A stretch of DNA of 64,000 bases from Pedobacter frigoris (GCF_005116445.1 NZ_SWBQ01000003.1:62001-126000), one strand, 5' to 3'; counted from the first letter of the stretch, positions 26,392 through 35,975 are shown. A program made the numbers and translations. Notes: generated by a model not told the origin, from the letters alone.

Positions 26392-26614
26392 TTTGTGTGT
26401 GAATTTTGATTATGACACCAAGATAAAACTTAATTGTTCGAATAGTCTAAAATAGTTGACAATAATTTATCTAGTTATCCAATATTTTATAAATTTAGAA
26501 ACTTATTTCTGGGTTAATTACGAATTTCATACCGGAGTACTGAAACTGACAGGCTTAGTCAAAAGCAGGCATATGCACTGTCTTTGATCAGGCTTCGATA
26601 AACAAATTTCAAGC

Positions 26615-27763
26615 ATGATTGCAAAAAGATTGGAGGGCATTAGTGAATACTATTTCTCCCAAAAACTAAGGGAAATTGATTCCCTGAATAAAGAAGGTAA
26701 GAACATTATAAACCTGGGTATTGGCAGTCCGGATTTGCCGCCACATCCTGAAGTAATTAAAACATTGCAGGAAGAAGCAGCAAAATCCGGTGTACACGGT
26801 TACCAGGGCTATAAAGGCATACCAGCATTGCGACTGGCTTTTGCAGATTGGTATCAGCAATGGTACCATGTAAGCCTTAATCCGGATACGGAAATATTGC
26901 CATTGCTTGGTTCGAAAGAAGGCATTATGCACATCTGCATGACCTACCTGAATGAGGGTGATGAGGCCCTCATCCCAAATCCAGGCTATCCGACTTATGG
27001 AAGTGCTGTTAAACTGGCAGGCGGAACAGCAATAAGTTACGATTTAACAGAAGAGAAAAACTGGCATCCTGACCTGGAAGTGCTATCCGCCCAGGATCTG
27101 AGCAAAGTGAAACTCATGTTTGTGAATTACCCTCATATGCCTACTGGTCAGCAAATTGAAACTGGATTCTTTGAAAATCTGATCAACTTTGCAAAAGAGC
27201 ATCATATCCTTCTTGTGCATGATAATCCATATAGTTTCATATTGAATGATCATCCTGTGAGCCTACTGCAACTACCTGGTGCAAAAGAAGTAGTACTTGA
27301 ATTGAATTCCCTAAGCAAATCACATAATATGGCGGGATGGCGGATCGGCATGCTTTGCGGTGCAAAAGAACGCATTGAAGAAGTACTTAGATTTAAAAGT
27401 AATATGGACAGTGGTATGTTTATGCCGCTGCAACTTGCTGCTGCAAAAGCTTTAGGACTGGGTGCCGACTGGTACAATCACATAAACGCCATTTATGCAG
27501 AGAGGCGAACCAAGGTTTATCAAATCCTTGATATGCTTAAATGTCGTTATTCGTTGAACCAGGTCGGTATGTTTGTATGGGCCAAGATTCCTGATGATTA
27601 TAAAGATGGTTATGCCTTAAGTGATGAAATTCTTTATGGGTCAAATGTATTTCTCACTTCCGGCGGAATATTTGGCAGTCAGGGCAACCGTTACATCAGG
27701 ATCAGTCTTTGCGGCGATATTTCCAGATTTGAACAAGCGATAGCACGCATCAGTAATAAATAA
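26615..27763 (+). CDS. PLP-dependent class I/II aminotransferase
   Basis: A 382-residue aminotransferase with the Schiff-base lysine K235 (SLSKSHNMAGWR), R243 beside it, the PLP-aspartate in HDNPYSF (D203) and a C-terminal arginine in NRYIRISLC. The usual NYPNNPTG loop reads NYPHMPTG. Sequence and length are close to the LL-diaminopimelate-aminotransferase-like group. Its place 29 bp before prephenate dehydrogenase on the same strand points to aromatic amino acid biosynthesis, transaminating phenylpyruvate, hydroxyphenylpyruvate or prephenate. The 223 bp upstream hold no gene; no dehydratase precedes it, although that gene often does in Bacteroidota. Confidence 0.87.
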   Translation: MIAKRLEGISEYYFSQKLREIDSLNKEGKNIINLGIGSPDLPPHPEVIKTLQEEAAKSGVHGYQGYKGIPALRLAFADWYQQWYHVSLNPDTEILPLLGSKEGIMHICMTYLNEGDEALIPNPGYPTYGSAVKLAGGTAISYDLTEEKNWHPDLEVLSAQDLSKVKLMFVNYPHMPTGQQIETGFFENLINFAKEHHILLVHDNPYSFILNDHPVSLLQLPGAKEVVLELNSLSKSHNMAGWRIGMLCGAKERIEEVLRFKSNMDSGMFMPLQLAAAKALGLGADWYNHINAIYAERRTKVYQILDMLKCRYSLNQVGMFVWAKIPDDYKDGYALSDEILYGSNVFLTSGGIFGSQGNRYIRISLCGDISRFEQAIARISNK

Positions 27764-27792
27764 AATACAGCGTATAATAATTAAATTGAACA

Positions 27793-28641
27793 ATGAAGAT
27801 AGCGGTAGTCGGCCTCGGGCTTATTGGAGGTTCCATGGCTTTGGTATTAAAGCAAAAAGGCTTTGCCTCGAAAGTATTTGGTGTAGACAATCAGGAGGCA
27901 CATACAAAGAAAGCACTGGAACTTGGAATTGTTGATGAAATAACTGATCTGAGCGGAGCAATAGCAAATAGCGATCTGATTATATTAAGTGCCCCGGTTA
28001 GTGCATGCACGGTACTATTACCACAGGTATTGGATCAAATAAACAACCAGATTGTGCTGGATACAGGTTCGACTAAAATGTCGCTCTTGGCAGCTGTGAA
28101 AGGACATGCCAAACGGGGCAGATATATAGCCTCCCACCCGATGTGGGGTACTGAATTCAGCGGACCTGAAGCTGCAACAGAAGATGCATTCGATGGTCGT
28201 GCAAACGTCATCTGTAACGCAAGTGAAAGTGATAAAGATGCACTCGAAACTGTAGAAAAGCTATATACATTACTCGGCATGTACAATGTATATATGGAAG
28301 GAAAAGACCATGATGTACACGTTGCCTATGTAAGTCACATTTCCCACATTACCTCTTTTGCCCTGGCAAACACGGTACTTGAAAAAGAAAGGGAAGAGAA
28401 CACAATCTTTGAACTTGCCAGTGCTGGTTTTGAAAGCACGGTAAGGCTCGCAAAAAGTAGTCCGGCTATGTGGATGCCTATTTTTCAGCAAAATAAAGAA
28501 AACGTACTCGATGTCCTGAACGAACACATCACTCAACTTAGAAAATTCAAAGCATGTATTGAAAAAGAAAACTGGGATTATCTGTCTGAATTGATGGAAA
28601 ATGCGAATAAAATCACGGATGTACTGAACCGTAAAGATTAA
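27793..28641 (+). CDS. tyrA: prephenate dehydrogenase
   Basis: A 282-residue enzyme that converts prephenate with NAD(P)+ to 4-hydroxyphenylpyruvate, on the tyrosine branch. The N-terminal Rossmann loop GLGLIGGSMA (residues 7-16) binds the nucleotide. SHPMWGTEFSGPEAA contains the conserved His-Pro, and HDVHVAYVSHISHITSFALA carries the catalytic-domain histidines. The C-terminal helical domain ends without an ACT regulatory domain, so feedback control by tyrosine through ACT is not expected. It follows the aminotransferase after 29 bp, so the two are likely one operon. Confidence 0.9.
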   Translation: MKIAVVGLGLIGGSMALVLKQKGFASKVFGVDNQEAHTKKALELGIVDEITDLSGAIANSDLIILSAPVSACTVLLPQVLDQINNQIVLDTGSTKMSLLAAVKGHAKRGRYIASHPMWGTEFSGPEAATEDAFDGRANVICNASESDKDALETVEKLYTLLGMYNVYMEGKDHDVHVAYVSHISHITSFALANTVLEKEREENTIFELASAGFESTVRLAKSSPAMWMPIFQQNKENVLDVLNEHITQLRKFKACIEKENWDYLSELMENANKITDVLNRKD

Positions 28642-28646
28642 AAATA

Positions 28647-29855
28647 TTAAGATTTCATATTTTTAGTCAATAAACTAAATCCATAAGCACATAGCAACAA
28701 CAGGGCTGCAATTCCTGCCCAAAGCCAATTGTAGCCCAGTTGTTTCGCAACATAGAAGCCAGTAAGAGGACCTACAACCTGCGCGACTGACCAGCTTAAA
28801 GTATAGCCGGCCGCATAAAGTCCTCGGTTATACTCATTACTCCTGCTGATAACCACCGTATTGATAAAGGGCAGTACAAGCATTTCACCTATTGTAAAAA
28901 CAACCATGGCAATTATGGCTACTGCCAGGTGAAGCAGCAAAGGAACACTCAACAGCAAATAGGAAACTGCAAAGAAAAAAGCACCAATAATGATGAAAAA
29001 CATCGGCGGTCGTTTTTTTTCTATTTTATTGATCATCACCATTTCGAAAAGTGCTATCACGGCTCCATTTAATCCCATAATGATTCCGATAGCGAACTCA
29101 TTGATGTGCCATTGCTCTTTATAGAATACCGGTACAACCCTGAACATCAAAAATGCACAAGTAATAAAAACTGTGGTAAGCAGTATAAATTTAACATAAA
29201 ACAGATCTTGCCATGGTTTGGCAATCATCATTTGATTCCTGTTCTCCTTTGCCTGTTTAATAAAGCCCTTTACCCTGGGCAGTAAGAAAAAGATCGAAAG
29301 TCCGACAAGTATACTCATGCCCCCTTCAACAATAAATAGCAGCTTATAATTTATTGAGGCAATTAATCCCGCAATGCTAATTCCCACAGACCAGCCAATA
29401 TTTGTAGCCAACCTGTTCAGCGAATAAGAACGCGTCGTAGTCCCCTCTTTTGCATAATTGGCAACTGCAGTAAAGTTTGCCGGCCTGAATGCATCTGAGA
29501 AAAAGCTAATGACTATAGTTAAAACACAAAGTGTAGAAAAGTGGCTTATAGTAGAAAAGAGAATAAATAATATTCCGCTAATAATAGAAGACCATATCTG
29601 TACTGGCCTGAAACCGATGATATCTGTAAGCTTCCCACCTGTTGCTGAACCTAAAATTGAACCAATACCAAACAATGTAATGATCAGACCCGCATCTACT
29701 TCTGATCGGTGCAGGCTTTGAGTCACATATAACGCCATAAAAGGCACCGCCATACTCCCACACCTATTGAACATCATTACTATGCTCAGCAGCCAGGTTT
29801 CTCTACCCAAACCACTAAATGATGTTTTATAGGTGTTAAAAATCAGTTTAAACAT
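28647..29855 (-). CDS. MFS transporter
   Basis: A 402-residue inner membrane transporter with about 12 membrane segments. The loop after segment 2 reads GGKLTDIIGFRPVQ, the family's G-x-L-x-D-x-x-G-R-type motif. Residues 205-215 form the charged central loop (KGFIKQAKENRNQ). It resembles drug or peptide efflux members of the DHA1 group, but the substrate cannot be told. It converges with the prephenate dehydrogenase gene, only 5 bp apart. A stretch of about 226 bp upstream, shared with the divergent methyltransferase gene, holds no further gene. Confidence 0.85.
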   Translation of the reverse strand: MFKLIFNTYKTSFSGLGRETWLLSIVMMFNRCGSMAVPFMALYVTQSLHRSEVDAGLIITLFGIGSILGSATGGKLTDIIGFRPVQIWSSIISGILFILFSTISHFSTLCVLTIVISFFSDAFRPANFTAVANYAKEGTTTRSYSLNRLATNIGWSVGISIAGLIASINYKLLFIVEGGMSILVGLSIFFLLPRVKGFIKQAKENRNQMMIAKPWQDLFYVKFILLTTVFITCAFLMFRVVPVFYKEQWHINEFAIGIIMGLNGAVIALFEMVMINKIEKKRPPMFFIIIGAFFFAVSYLLLSVPLLLHLAVAIIAMVVFTIGEMLVLPFINTVVISRSNEYNRGLYAAGYTLSWSVAQVVGPLTGFYVAKQLGYNWLWAGIAALLLLCAYGFSLLTKNMKS

Positions 29856-30081
29856 TGTTTGATTTCAGTGCTGCAAAATACCACAATATTTGTGTCGTTA
29901 CCTAAAAAAATGGATGTCCAATCCTAATTATGAACTAAAAAAATTGAGTCCGCAGAATAATTAATAAACTAAAAGATACAACTGAAAGGATTAGTGAGTA
30001 TTATTTCAGCAATATGTCTTTTTAACATATATTGTAAAACTGATTTGATTTCAAATTCTTGAAAACCGGTAACGCTACACT

Positions 30082-30798
30082 ATGGATAATTACTTTTTAA
30101 CAAAGCCACCTTACGGAAACATAAAAGCTTCCTCCTCATTTTTAAGATTTGTCAACAAAGGCCTCAGATTTTTAAAACTGGGTTACAATATCGCCCCAAT
30201 TGATACTTCTGCAGACATGAATACAGTCGAACAAAGAATCAATTATTTTCATTTATTGGGCAGCGTCCTTAATAGTGAAATTCAGGGTGACGTAATAGAG
30301 CTCGGATGCTTTACCGGACAATGCGCCATGTTATTTCAAAAGGCAATCCAACTGCACCAATCTGACAAAACCCTACACCTGTATGATAGTTTTGAAGTAA
30401 AGTTTAAGGAAAAAGGTGACATCCAGGCTTTTCTGATCGATAACTTTAAAAAAGCGCAGCTTGATTTGCCTGTTCTCCATAAAGGATATTTTCAGGATAC
30501 GATTCCGGGACAGCTACCTGAACAAATCGCCTTCGCTCATATAGACTGTGGTTTTGGTGGCGATAAAATGCAACACAAAGACATTGTACTGTACTGTCTG
30601 AACAGCATCTATCCAAGGATGACAAAGGGCTCTGTATGTATATTAATGGACTATTATGATCCTGAGATGAACGGTATAGGAATAGATATTAATCCGGGCG
30701 TGAAATTGGCATGTGATGAATTTCTAAAAGATAAGCCCGAGAAAATAAATGGCCTGTATGGCAACCAGTACTTTCATGCATATTTTAGGAAAGCCTGA
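30082..30798 (+). CDS. TylF/macrocin-O-methyltransferase-like SAM enzyme
   Basis: A 238-residue class-I methyltransferase. The SAM loop is VIELGCFTGQCAMLF (about residues 72-86), followed by LYDSFE at the acidic ribose-binding position and AHIDCGFGGDKMQHKD, which matches the metal-ligand region of TylF/MycF sugar O-methyltransferases. The end has VCILMDYYDPEMNGI. In Bacteroidota such enzymes often modify surface glycans. No polysaccharide locus surrounds it here, and the substrate is unknown. It is a single gene convergent with the chitinase gene, 25 bp apart. Confidence 0.8.
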   Translation: MDNYFLTKPPYGNIKASSSFLRFVNKGLRFLKLGYNIAPIDTSADMNTVEQRINYFHLLGSVLNSEIQGDVIELGCFTGQCAMLFQKAIQLHQSDKTLHLYDSFEVKFKEKGDIQAFLIDNFKKAQLDLPVLHKGYFQDTIPGQLPEQIAFAHIDCGFGGDKMQHKDIVLYCLNSIYPRMTKGSVCILMDYYDPEMNGIGIDINPGVKLACDEFLKDKPEKINGLYGNQYFHAYFRKA

Positions 30799-30823
30799 TA
30801 TAGCAGCTACCCTGGTCTACAAT

Positions 30824-31852
30824 TCACTTTTCATAAACGCCTTTATGAACCGCTTTCCTCAACACGCCATCTGGCGTATCTGCTGCATAATCCCAGTACA
30901 TCGCGCCCAATAGCCCCTTGCCTAATAAATACTGACATTTTATGCCGATAGACTCTGTATCTTCATAAGAACACAGAAAATCACCTTGCGCATTTATTAA
31001 ATAAGGTGCTTTGGCCTTATCATCCCACTGTCTGGTATACCCTTCCAGTTTCACAATATTCTTATAGTCAATATACCAGGCGATAGGATCTTTTCCGTGT
31101 CCGTAAAAGGGCATCCCAAGAACCAGTTTACTGGCAGGAATCCCAGCATTTAAATGAGCCGTAACGCCTTCGTCAACACTGATCGTCTTAGTATGTTCCG
31201 ATCGGTAAAGTCCTGCATGATGATAAGGAGGTAGCCCCATATCATAAGTCATTACATTAACAAAATCAACAATAGGCACAATTGCTTTGAAATCTATATA
31301 TTTTGCATCCGAAACAGAAGCTAGTGTCAGCAATTTCTTTTTACCTATTGTCTTCCTAATCTCAGACATCAATACCGTATAGTTTCTTGTATCCTCAGGA
31401 GAGGATGATATTCCTGCCTCCGAACTCGTTGGATATTCCCAATCGATATCAATTCCATCCAGATTGAATTCCTTAACCAAACGCCCACAATCAGCTACAA
31501 ACTTAGCCCTGTTTTCAGCAGATGCTGCCATCTCACTAAACCTGCCACTTTTCCATCCACCTATAGAAAGCAGGACCTTAAGTTTAGGATATTTCAACTT
31601 CAATCCTGTGATTTCCTTTAATCTTGCCTCATTCTCAACAACTACCCCATCGAAAGTTTTGGATACATGTCCGAAAGCATAGTTGATGTGTGTCACGTAT
31701 TCCGGATCCGGCATTAAATTTCCACGTGCAGTCACGTACGCGATAATAACCCTGTTGGCGGCTTTCACTTTCGGAGCTGGCTTTTGTTGCGGCTGAGCGA
31801 AACATGCAATTGTAGTAAGTAGCAGGCATAAAGCCGAATAGATGGTCTTCAT
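30824..31852 (-). CDS. GH18 chitinase-like glycoside hydrolase
   Basis: A 342-residue exported enzyme from the Met at 31852, with a signal peptide (about 1-19, IACFAQ). The GH18 catalytic motif DxxDxDxE is complete: D132, D135, D137 and general acid E139 in DGIDIDWEYP. Other family sites are KVLLSIGGW and VNVMTYDM. GH18 enzymes hydrolyse chitin or related beta-1,4-N-acetylglucosamine chains by substrate-assisted catalysis; endo-beta-N-acetylglucosaminidases share this fold. It has no carbohydrate-binding module. The gene lies 32 bp downstream of the gamma-glutamyltransferase-like gene on the same strand. Confidence 0.9.
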   Translation of the reverse strand: MKTIYSALCLLLTTIACFAQPQQKPAPKVKAANRVIIAYVTARGNLMPDPEYVTHINYAFGHVSKTFDGVVVENEARLKEITGLKLKYPKLKVLLSIGGWKSGRFSEMAASAENRAKFVADCGRLVKEFNLDGIDIDWEYPTSSEAGISSSPEDTRNYTVLMSEIRKTIGKKKLLTLASVSDAKYIDFKAIVPIVDFVNVMTYDMGLPPYHHAGLYRSEHTKTISVDEGVTAHLNAGIPASKLVLGMPFYGHGKDPIAWYIDYKNIVKLEGYTRQWDDKAKAPYLINAQGDFLCSYEDTESIGIKCQYLLGKGLLGAMYWDYAADTPDGVLRKAVHKGVYEK

Positions 31853-31884
31853 AGATACTAAGCTAATAAAATTTAACATTTCTA

Positions 31885-33762
31885 TTACCAGCCAATTCCA
31901 TAATCCTCTCCGTGATTACTTGAACCGCCCCAGAGGCCTCCGTGTTTCCAGTCGAAATAAATTGCATTGATAGGCCCACTTGTACGTTCAGCAAAACTGA
32001 GTATATACCCCATCTTTTTCATTTCCGTACGCACAGCTTCCGGAGTATTACTGTTTAGTAAAAGCTGACCGGGCTTAGGTTCCCTGTCGGATGTTTTAGT
32101 ACCGCCCAGTGACAGCCACAACTGATTTGAATTGATATTAGGTGCCTCAGATGCCTGCTGTACATTCATGCCGAATTCAACAATATTCAGGAAGAACTGC
32201 AGGAGATTCTGATCCTGAGTATCTCCACCCTGAACAGCAGAAGAAAGAAAAGGCTTTCCATCTTTCAACGCTAATGAAGGAGAAAGCGTAACCCTGGGTC
32301 TTTTACCAGGTTCTACAACATTAAAAGGATTAATTACAGAATCCAGTACAAAACTCTGCATCCTCTGACTCATGCCAATTCCCGTATTTCCGGCAATGCA
32401 GGCCGGCAGCCACCCTCCGCTTGGAGTAATAGAAACTACCCAACCTTCTTTATCAGCTGCCTCTACAGATGTAGTACCGCGCCACAACCTGTCCTGATAT
32501 GCCTCGCTGATGGAATGATTACCCATATCATGCTTAGGCGCAAAATTACGTTTTGTGGTATCCATCTCATACCCCCTGTTCTTAAGCAAATTTATATACG
32601 GATTAGAAAGTCCCTGAAATGGGTAAGGATTGCCCGGACCTATAGTTGCATCATTTTTATCATACCTGATCAATGAAGCCCTTTGTTTCGCATACTCCTT
32701 ACTCAAAAGTCCCTTAATAGGTTCTTCCGGCTTTTTATAGGGATCACCGTAATAGAAATCACGATCTGCAAACGCCAGGTTCATGGCCTGATAAATGGTA
32801 TGCATATATTTAGGACTATTGAAACCCATGCTTTTCAGGTCAAAATTCTCCAATATATTCAATGCCTGGAGCATAACCGGGCCCTGAGTCCATTGCTGAA
32901 GCTTATAGACATCGATTCCTTTGTAATTCACCTTCAGAGGAGCCTCCTCAATGGGTTTCCATTTTGCCAAATCCTGCATAGTGATCAATCCACCCTGCTC
33001 CTGACATCCCCTCACAAACTCCTCTGCTATATCTCCTTTATAGAAACGGTCATAAGCAGCCATCAATGCATCTTTCCGGCTTTTGCCTTTCTTTAATGCA
33101 TTTCTTTCAGCCTCAACCATTTTATTTAGTGTCTTCAAGAGATCGTTCTGCACGAAAATTTCTCCTGGTTCAGGAGCTTCCCGCTTCTCTCCCGAATGAG
33201 TCAAAAATACCTTTTTACTATATGGCCATTCTTTGATCAGTGCTTTCTGACGCTCAATATAATTGGCTGCCTGGGCTTCTATAGGATAACCTCCCGCCAT
33301 TTGAATTGCCGGTGCGAGCACCTCTTCCAGACTCATAGTTCCATAATTTGCCAGCATATAAATCAATCCTCCGGGAGTCCCTGGGGTAGTTGCAGCCAAA
33401 GGCCCATATTCAGGTGGAAAATTGTAGCCCTTGCTTTTAAAGAAATCGGCTGTGGCACCTGTAGGCGCAAATCCCATGGCATTGATCGCAATCACTTTCT
33501 TTGTTTTAGGATTGTAGATCAGCACCTGGGTCTCTCCTCCCCAGCTCAATGTGTCCCACATGGTGCAAGTGGCCGCCAGCATGGCACATGCAGCGTCCAC
33601 TGCATTGCCTCCTTTTTGAAAAGTAATTGCACCCGCCGTTGCAGCAAGTGGTTTACCTGTAATGGCCATCCAGTTGCGACCGTGTAATACAGGTTTCTGC
33701 GTCTGCTGACCATATAAAGATGTTGCAATAATGCCTAAAAAAAACAAACATATGTATTTCAT
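31885..33762 (-). CDS. gamma-glutamyltransferase-family protein, periplasmic
   Basis: A 625-residue Ntn-hydrolase precursor with a signal peptide (about 1-18, SLYGQ). It starts with GGNAVDAACA (about 51-60) and has TTPGTPGGLIYML. The autocleavage region reads GTTSVEAADKEG, so the nucleophile would be T430. The usual TTH is TTS here, and the downstream Ser pair is replaced, so it is a divergent member that may prefer other acyl groups. Length is near that of family members. It probably acts on gamma-glutamyl or related amides in the periplasm. It precedes the chitinase gene by 32 bp on the same strand. Confidence 0.85.
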   Translation of the reverse strand: MKYICLFFLGIIATSLYGQQTQKPVLHGRNWMAITGKPLAATAGAITFQKGGNAVDAACAMLAATCTMWDTLSWGGETQVLIYNPKTKKVIAINAMGFAPTGATADFFKSKGYNFPPEYGPLAATTPGTPGGLIYMLANYGTMSLEEVLAPAIQMAGGYPIEAQAANYIERQKALIKEWPYSKKVFLTHSGEKREAPEPGEIFVQNDLLKTLNKMVEAERNALKKGKSRKDALMAAYDRFYKGDIAEEFVRGCQEQGGLITMQDLAKWKPIEEAPLKVNYKGIDVYKLQQWTQGPVMLQALNILENFDLKSMGFNSPKYMHTIYQAMNLAFADRDFYYGDPYKKPEEPIKGLLSKEYAKQRASLIRYDKNDATIGPGNPYPFQGLSNPYINLLKNRGYEMDTTKRNFAPKHDMGNHSISEAYQDRLWRGTTSVEAADKEGWVVSITPSGGWLPACIAGNTGIGMSQRMQSFVLDSVINPFNVVEPGKRPRVTLSPSLALKDGKPFLSSAVQGGDTQDQNLLQFFLNIVEFGMNVQQASEAPNINSNQLWLSLGGTKTSDREPKPGQLLLNSNTPEAVRTEMKKMGYILSFAERTSGPINAIYFDWKHGGLWGGSSNHGEDYGIGW

Positions 33763-33853
33763 AATCAGTTGAAAAGCTTAGTACCTTCACTACAAATTAA
33801 AGAAATAAATCAGGGATTTACTTTTACAACCTTTATAAGGATGAAATTTGTTG

Positions 33854-33861
33854 TAACTTTG
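33854..33861 (+). promoter_or_regulatory. Bacteroidota -7 promoter box of the 81-aa gene
   Basis: TAACTTTG matches TAnnTTTG exactly and would start transcription near 33868, about 14 bases before the ATG at 33882. Confidence 0.5.
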
Positions 33862-33881
33862 TCGACACAAGAATTATCACC

Positions 33882-34127
33882 ATGGCAGTATTACATAAAA
33901 AAGAAGAGAAAATAGCAGTTGTATTAAGTAAGCTTCCAAAGGATTATACCGACAAACAATTTGTAGATACTTTTATTCAGTTATATTCAAAAGACTGGGG
34001 CAAAATAAAAGCAAATTACATTAAACAATCTCAAGACAAAGAGCCTGGAACTGTAGTCACCATGCCTAAACCAGAAGTCTATCTAAAGAATATACTGAAT
34101 ACCTACCTTGAAAACCAGGTTAAGTAA
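33882..34127 (+). CDS. small conserved-looking protein, 81 aa
   Basis: An 81-residue basic protein without signal or membrane segment, predicted to be mainly helical (KEEKIAVVLSKLPKDYTDKQFVDTFIQLY is a long amphipathic run of positions 6-34). A clear -7 box lies just upstream and the ATG follows a purine-rich run, so it is probably expressed on its own. I think small proteins of this type recur in Sphingobacteriaceae, without known function, but I cannot name a family. It converges with the 63-residue gene, 9 bp apart. Confidence 0.6.
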   Translation: MAVLHKKEEKIAVVLSKLPKDYTDKQFVDTFIQLYSKDWGKIKANYIKQSQDKEPGTVVTMPKPEVYLKNILNTYLENQVK

Positions 34128-34136
34128 TTAAGTCAG

Positions 34137-34328
34137 TTAGTCGTGCTGGCTTAAAAACTCTTGTCCTTTGGGTGTTATCGCTGCCCAATGCTGGATAGAA
34201 TGTCTGTTGATCATTACATACCCCATTGCTTCCAGTTCCTCATACTGTTCCTCCATTCCTCCTAAAATAGATGAACTTACCTGTTGATCAATAACTTCAA
34301 GCATTGATCTGATTTCCTGATTTTCCAT
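34137..34328 (-). CDS. small hypothetical protein, 63 aa
   Basis: A 63-residue acidic protein. Its C-terminal part (MGYVMINRHSIQHWAAITPKGQEFL broken at residues 35-59) resembles the wing of a small winged-helix domain, where ITPKG is a frequent turn. Its N-terminal part is a helix. It could be a short regulator-like protein, but that is weak. It has its own upstream gap of 96 bp before the acetyltransferase end. The start at 34328 is the only one that keeps the helix. Confidence 0.5.
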   Translation of the reverse strand: MENQEIRSMLEVIDQQVSSSILGGMEEQYEELEAMGYVMINRHSIQHWAAITPKGQEFLSQHD

Positions 34329-34424
34329 AAAATTTGGTTTTTAGGTTAAGTAGCTTATAATGAGCTATGTCAATTTAACAAAAATTACAGACAATTGGTT
34401 TTCTTTTAGCAAATTAAGATTGTA

Positions 34425-35516
34425 TTACAATCTGTATTGCATATGAAAATAGTCGCCCCCCATAAACTTCCTTTCATTTACAACCACAAATCCCAGGTTT
34501 AAATACAATTTTTTAGCCTTAGGGTTATGTGCATTCACCAGAAGACCTACATTTGTATGCCCCAGTGATCGCGCTTTTCCAATCAATGCATGAATAAGTT
34601 TTTTTGCAATCCCTTTTCCTTGTTGGTCAGGTGCCACACTCAGACTGTCTATATAATACTCTCCTTTCTGGGTTTCAGATTCAGGATCCAGAACTATTCC
34701 TGATTCCGTTCGGATGTAATCCAGAAATGGTTTGCGCAACGATTCAAGATCGGCTCCATCATAACCACAGATCATCCCGCATACACCGTCTTTATCCTGA
34801 TAGACCAACACATGCTCATAGCTATACTGATTTCCTCTAAGTCCGGCGAAATGCTGAAACAAAGGGATTGCGCCAAGCGGTTCTGCAGCTCCGGAAAATT
34901 GTAAAGCAAGATCATCCATAGCCGCGATAATGAGTTGGGCAATTTTTGGAGCATCTCCTGATAATGCCTGCCTGATACTGTTTTGTTTATTCCAATCTCC
35001 CTTTGTGATTTCAAACCAATCGCAAGGAATCCCCTCGTGATCCAATTGTGCTGTAATTTTAAGTCCAGTCTTTAAGAGTGCATTTCTGGAAGCCGCATTT
35101 TCTACACTAGCCATCGCGTAAACCGCATCGAGGTTCAATTCTTCAAATGCATATTTCACAGAAGCCCTGGCTGACTCCGTAGCATAACCCCTTCCCCAGA
35201 ATTTACGCAGCAACCGGTACCCAACCTCGTAGAAACCTGTATGACCTATCACTGTATCCGTTCGGTATTTTAAACCTCCCCAACCTACAAATTCGCTTGT
35301 AGCCTTATCAACTATTGCCCACCTCCCTATTCCGTAGTCGATATATTGCTTTCTTATGAAACTGATATAATCTTCAACTTGTGTGATGGTCTTGACCGGA
35401 TTCTTACCCAAATACCTATGTACTTCAGGATCTGAGTCCATTTCAAACATTGCAGGAGCATCTTCCATTACAATTTCCCTCAATATAATACGATCTGTTT
35501 CTGCAAATACCTTCAT
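34425..35516 (-). CDS. double GNAT acetyltransferase
   Basis: A 363-residue protein with two fused GNAT domains. The first (about 1-172) is RimJ/RimL-like: TDRIILREIVMEDAPAMF and the acetyl-CoA loop RKFWGRGYATESA, ending SRNALLKTGLKI. The second (about 185-363) has SVAPDQQGKGIAKKLI as its acetyl-CoA loop and ends LYLNLGFVVVNERKF. Both loops keep the Q/RxxGxG/A pattern, so both may be active. Substrates are unknown. The start ATG overlaps the TGA stop of the DUF2784 gene by 4 bp, so translation of the two is likely coupled. Confidence 0.85.
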   Translation of the reverse strand: MKVFAETDRIILREIVMEDAPAMFEMDSDPEVHRYLGKNPVKTITQVEDYISFIRKQYIDYGIGRWAIVDKATSEFVGWGGLKYRTDTVIGHTGFYEVGYRLLRKFWGRGYATESARASVKYAFEELNLDAVYAMASVENAASRNALLKTGLKITAQLDHEGIPCDWFEITKGDWNKQNSIRQALSGDAPKIAQLIIAAMDDLALQFSGAAEPLGAIPLFQHFAGLRGNQYSYEHVLVYQDKDGVCGMICGYDGADLESLRKPFLDYIRTESGIVLDPESETQKGEYYIDSLSVAPDQQGKGIAKKLIHALIGKARSLGHTNVGLLVNAHNPKAKKLYLNLGFVVVNERKFMGGDYFHMQYRL

Positions 35517-35884
35517 TGTTTCTGTTTCCTGTTAAAAAAGTTCAAGTATACTGACAAAGATATAGCAGACAAAAAACTGATTACGGTTATTGCATCAATA
35601 ACATCAGAAGAAATGTCCAGGCCGCTGATTTTATCTGCGTAATATTTTACAAATGAATTCGGAAGATTGGTTTCTCCAAGGCTTTCTTTAATTGTCCACT
35701 GCCAGTCCGTGATGGGACAATACCCTATCCCAAACCAAATACCTAGTATAAACCAACACCCCAATGTTATCCCCGCAACTATCAGATGCAATCTCCTTGT
35801 AGGTCTCCATATCCATGCAAAAAGATTAAATCCGATGATAATCAGATGTAAAAAAGTAAATAAAAGATCCAGCAAATGATTCAT
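35513..35884 (-). CDS. DUF2784 membrane protein
   Basis: A 123-residue inner membrane protein with three to four hydrophobic helices (about 4-24, 35-52, 97-115). FLHLIIIGFNLFAWIWRPTRRLH and YCPITDWQWTIKE, shown here as positions 11-33 and 55-67, are the family signatures. Function is unknown. It is the upstream member of a two-gene transcript with the double acetyltransferase, overlapping it by ATGA. Confidence 0.82.
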   Translation of the reverse strand: MNHLLDLLFTFLHLIIIGFNLFAWIWRPTRRLHLIVAGITLGCWFILGIWFGIGYCPITDWQWTIKESLGETNLPNSFVKYYADKISGLDISSDVIDAITVISFLSAISLSVYLNFFNRKQKQ

Positions 35885-35975
35885 AAATTGGGTTTTATAC
35901 AGGTGTAATAAAGGTTTACAAACCTAATACTAATAAGCAAAATAAATATATTACTGATTTTCAATAAATTAATTG

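Noticed and set aside
26392..26614. Possible prephenate dehydratase remnant before the aminotransferase
   Set aside because: No frame in this stretch reads like the dehydratase or its ACT domain.
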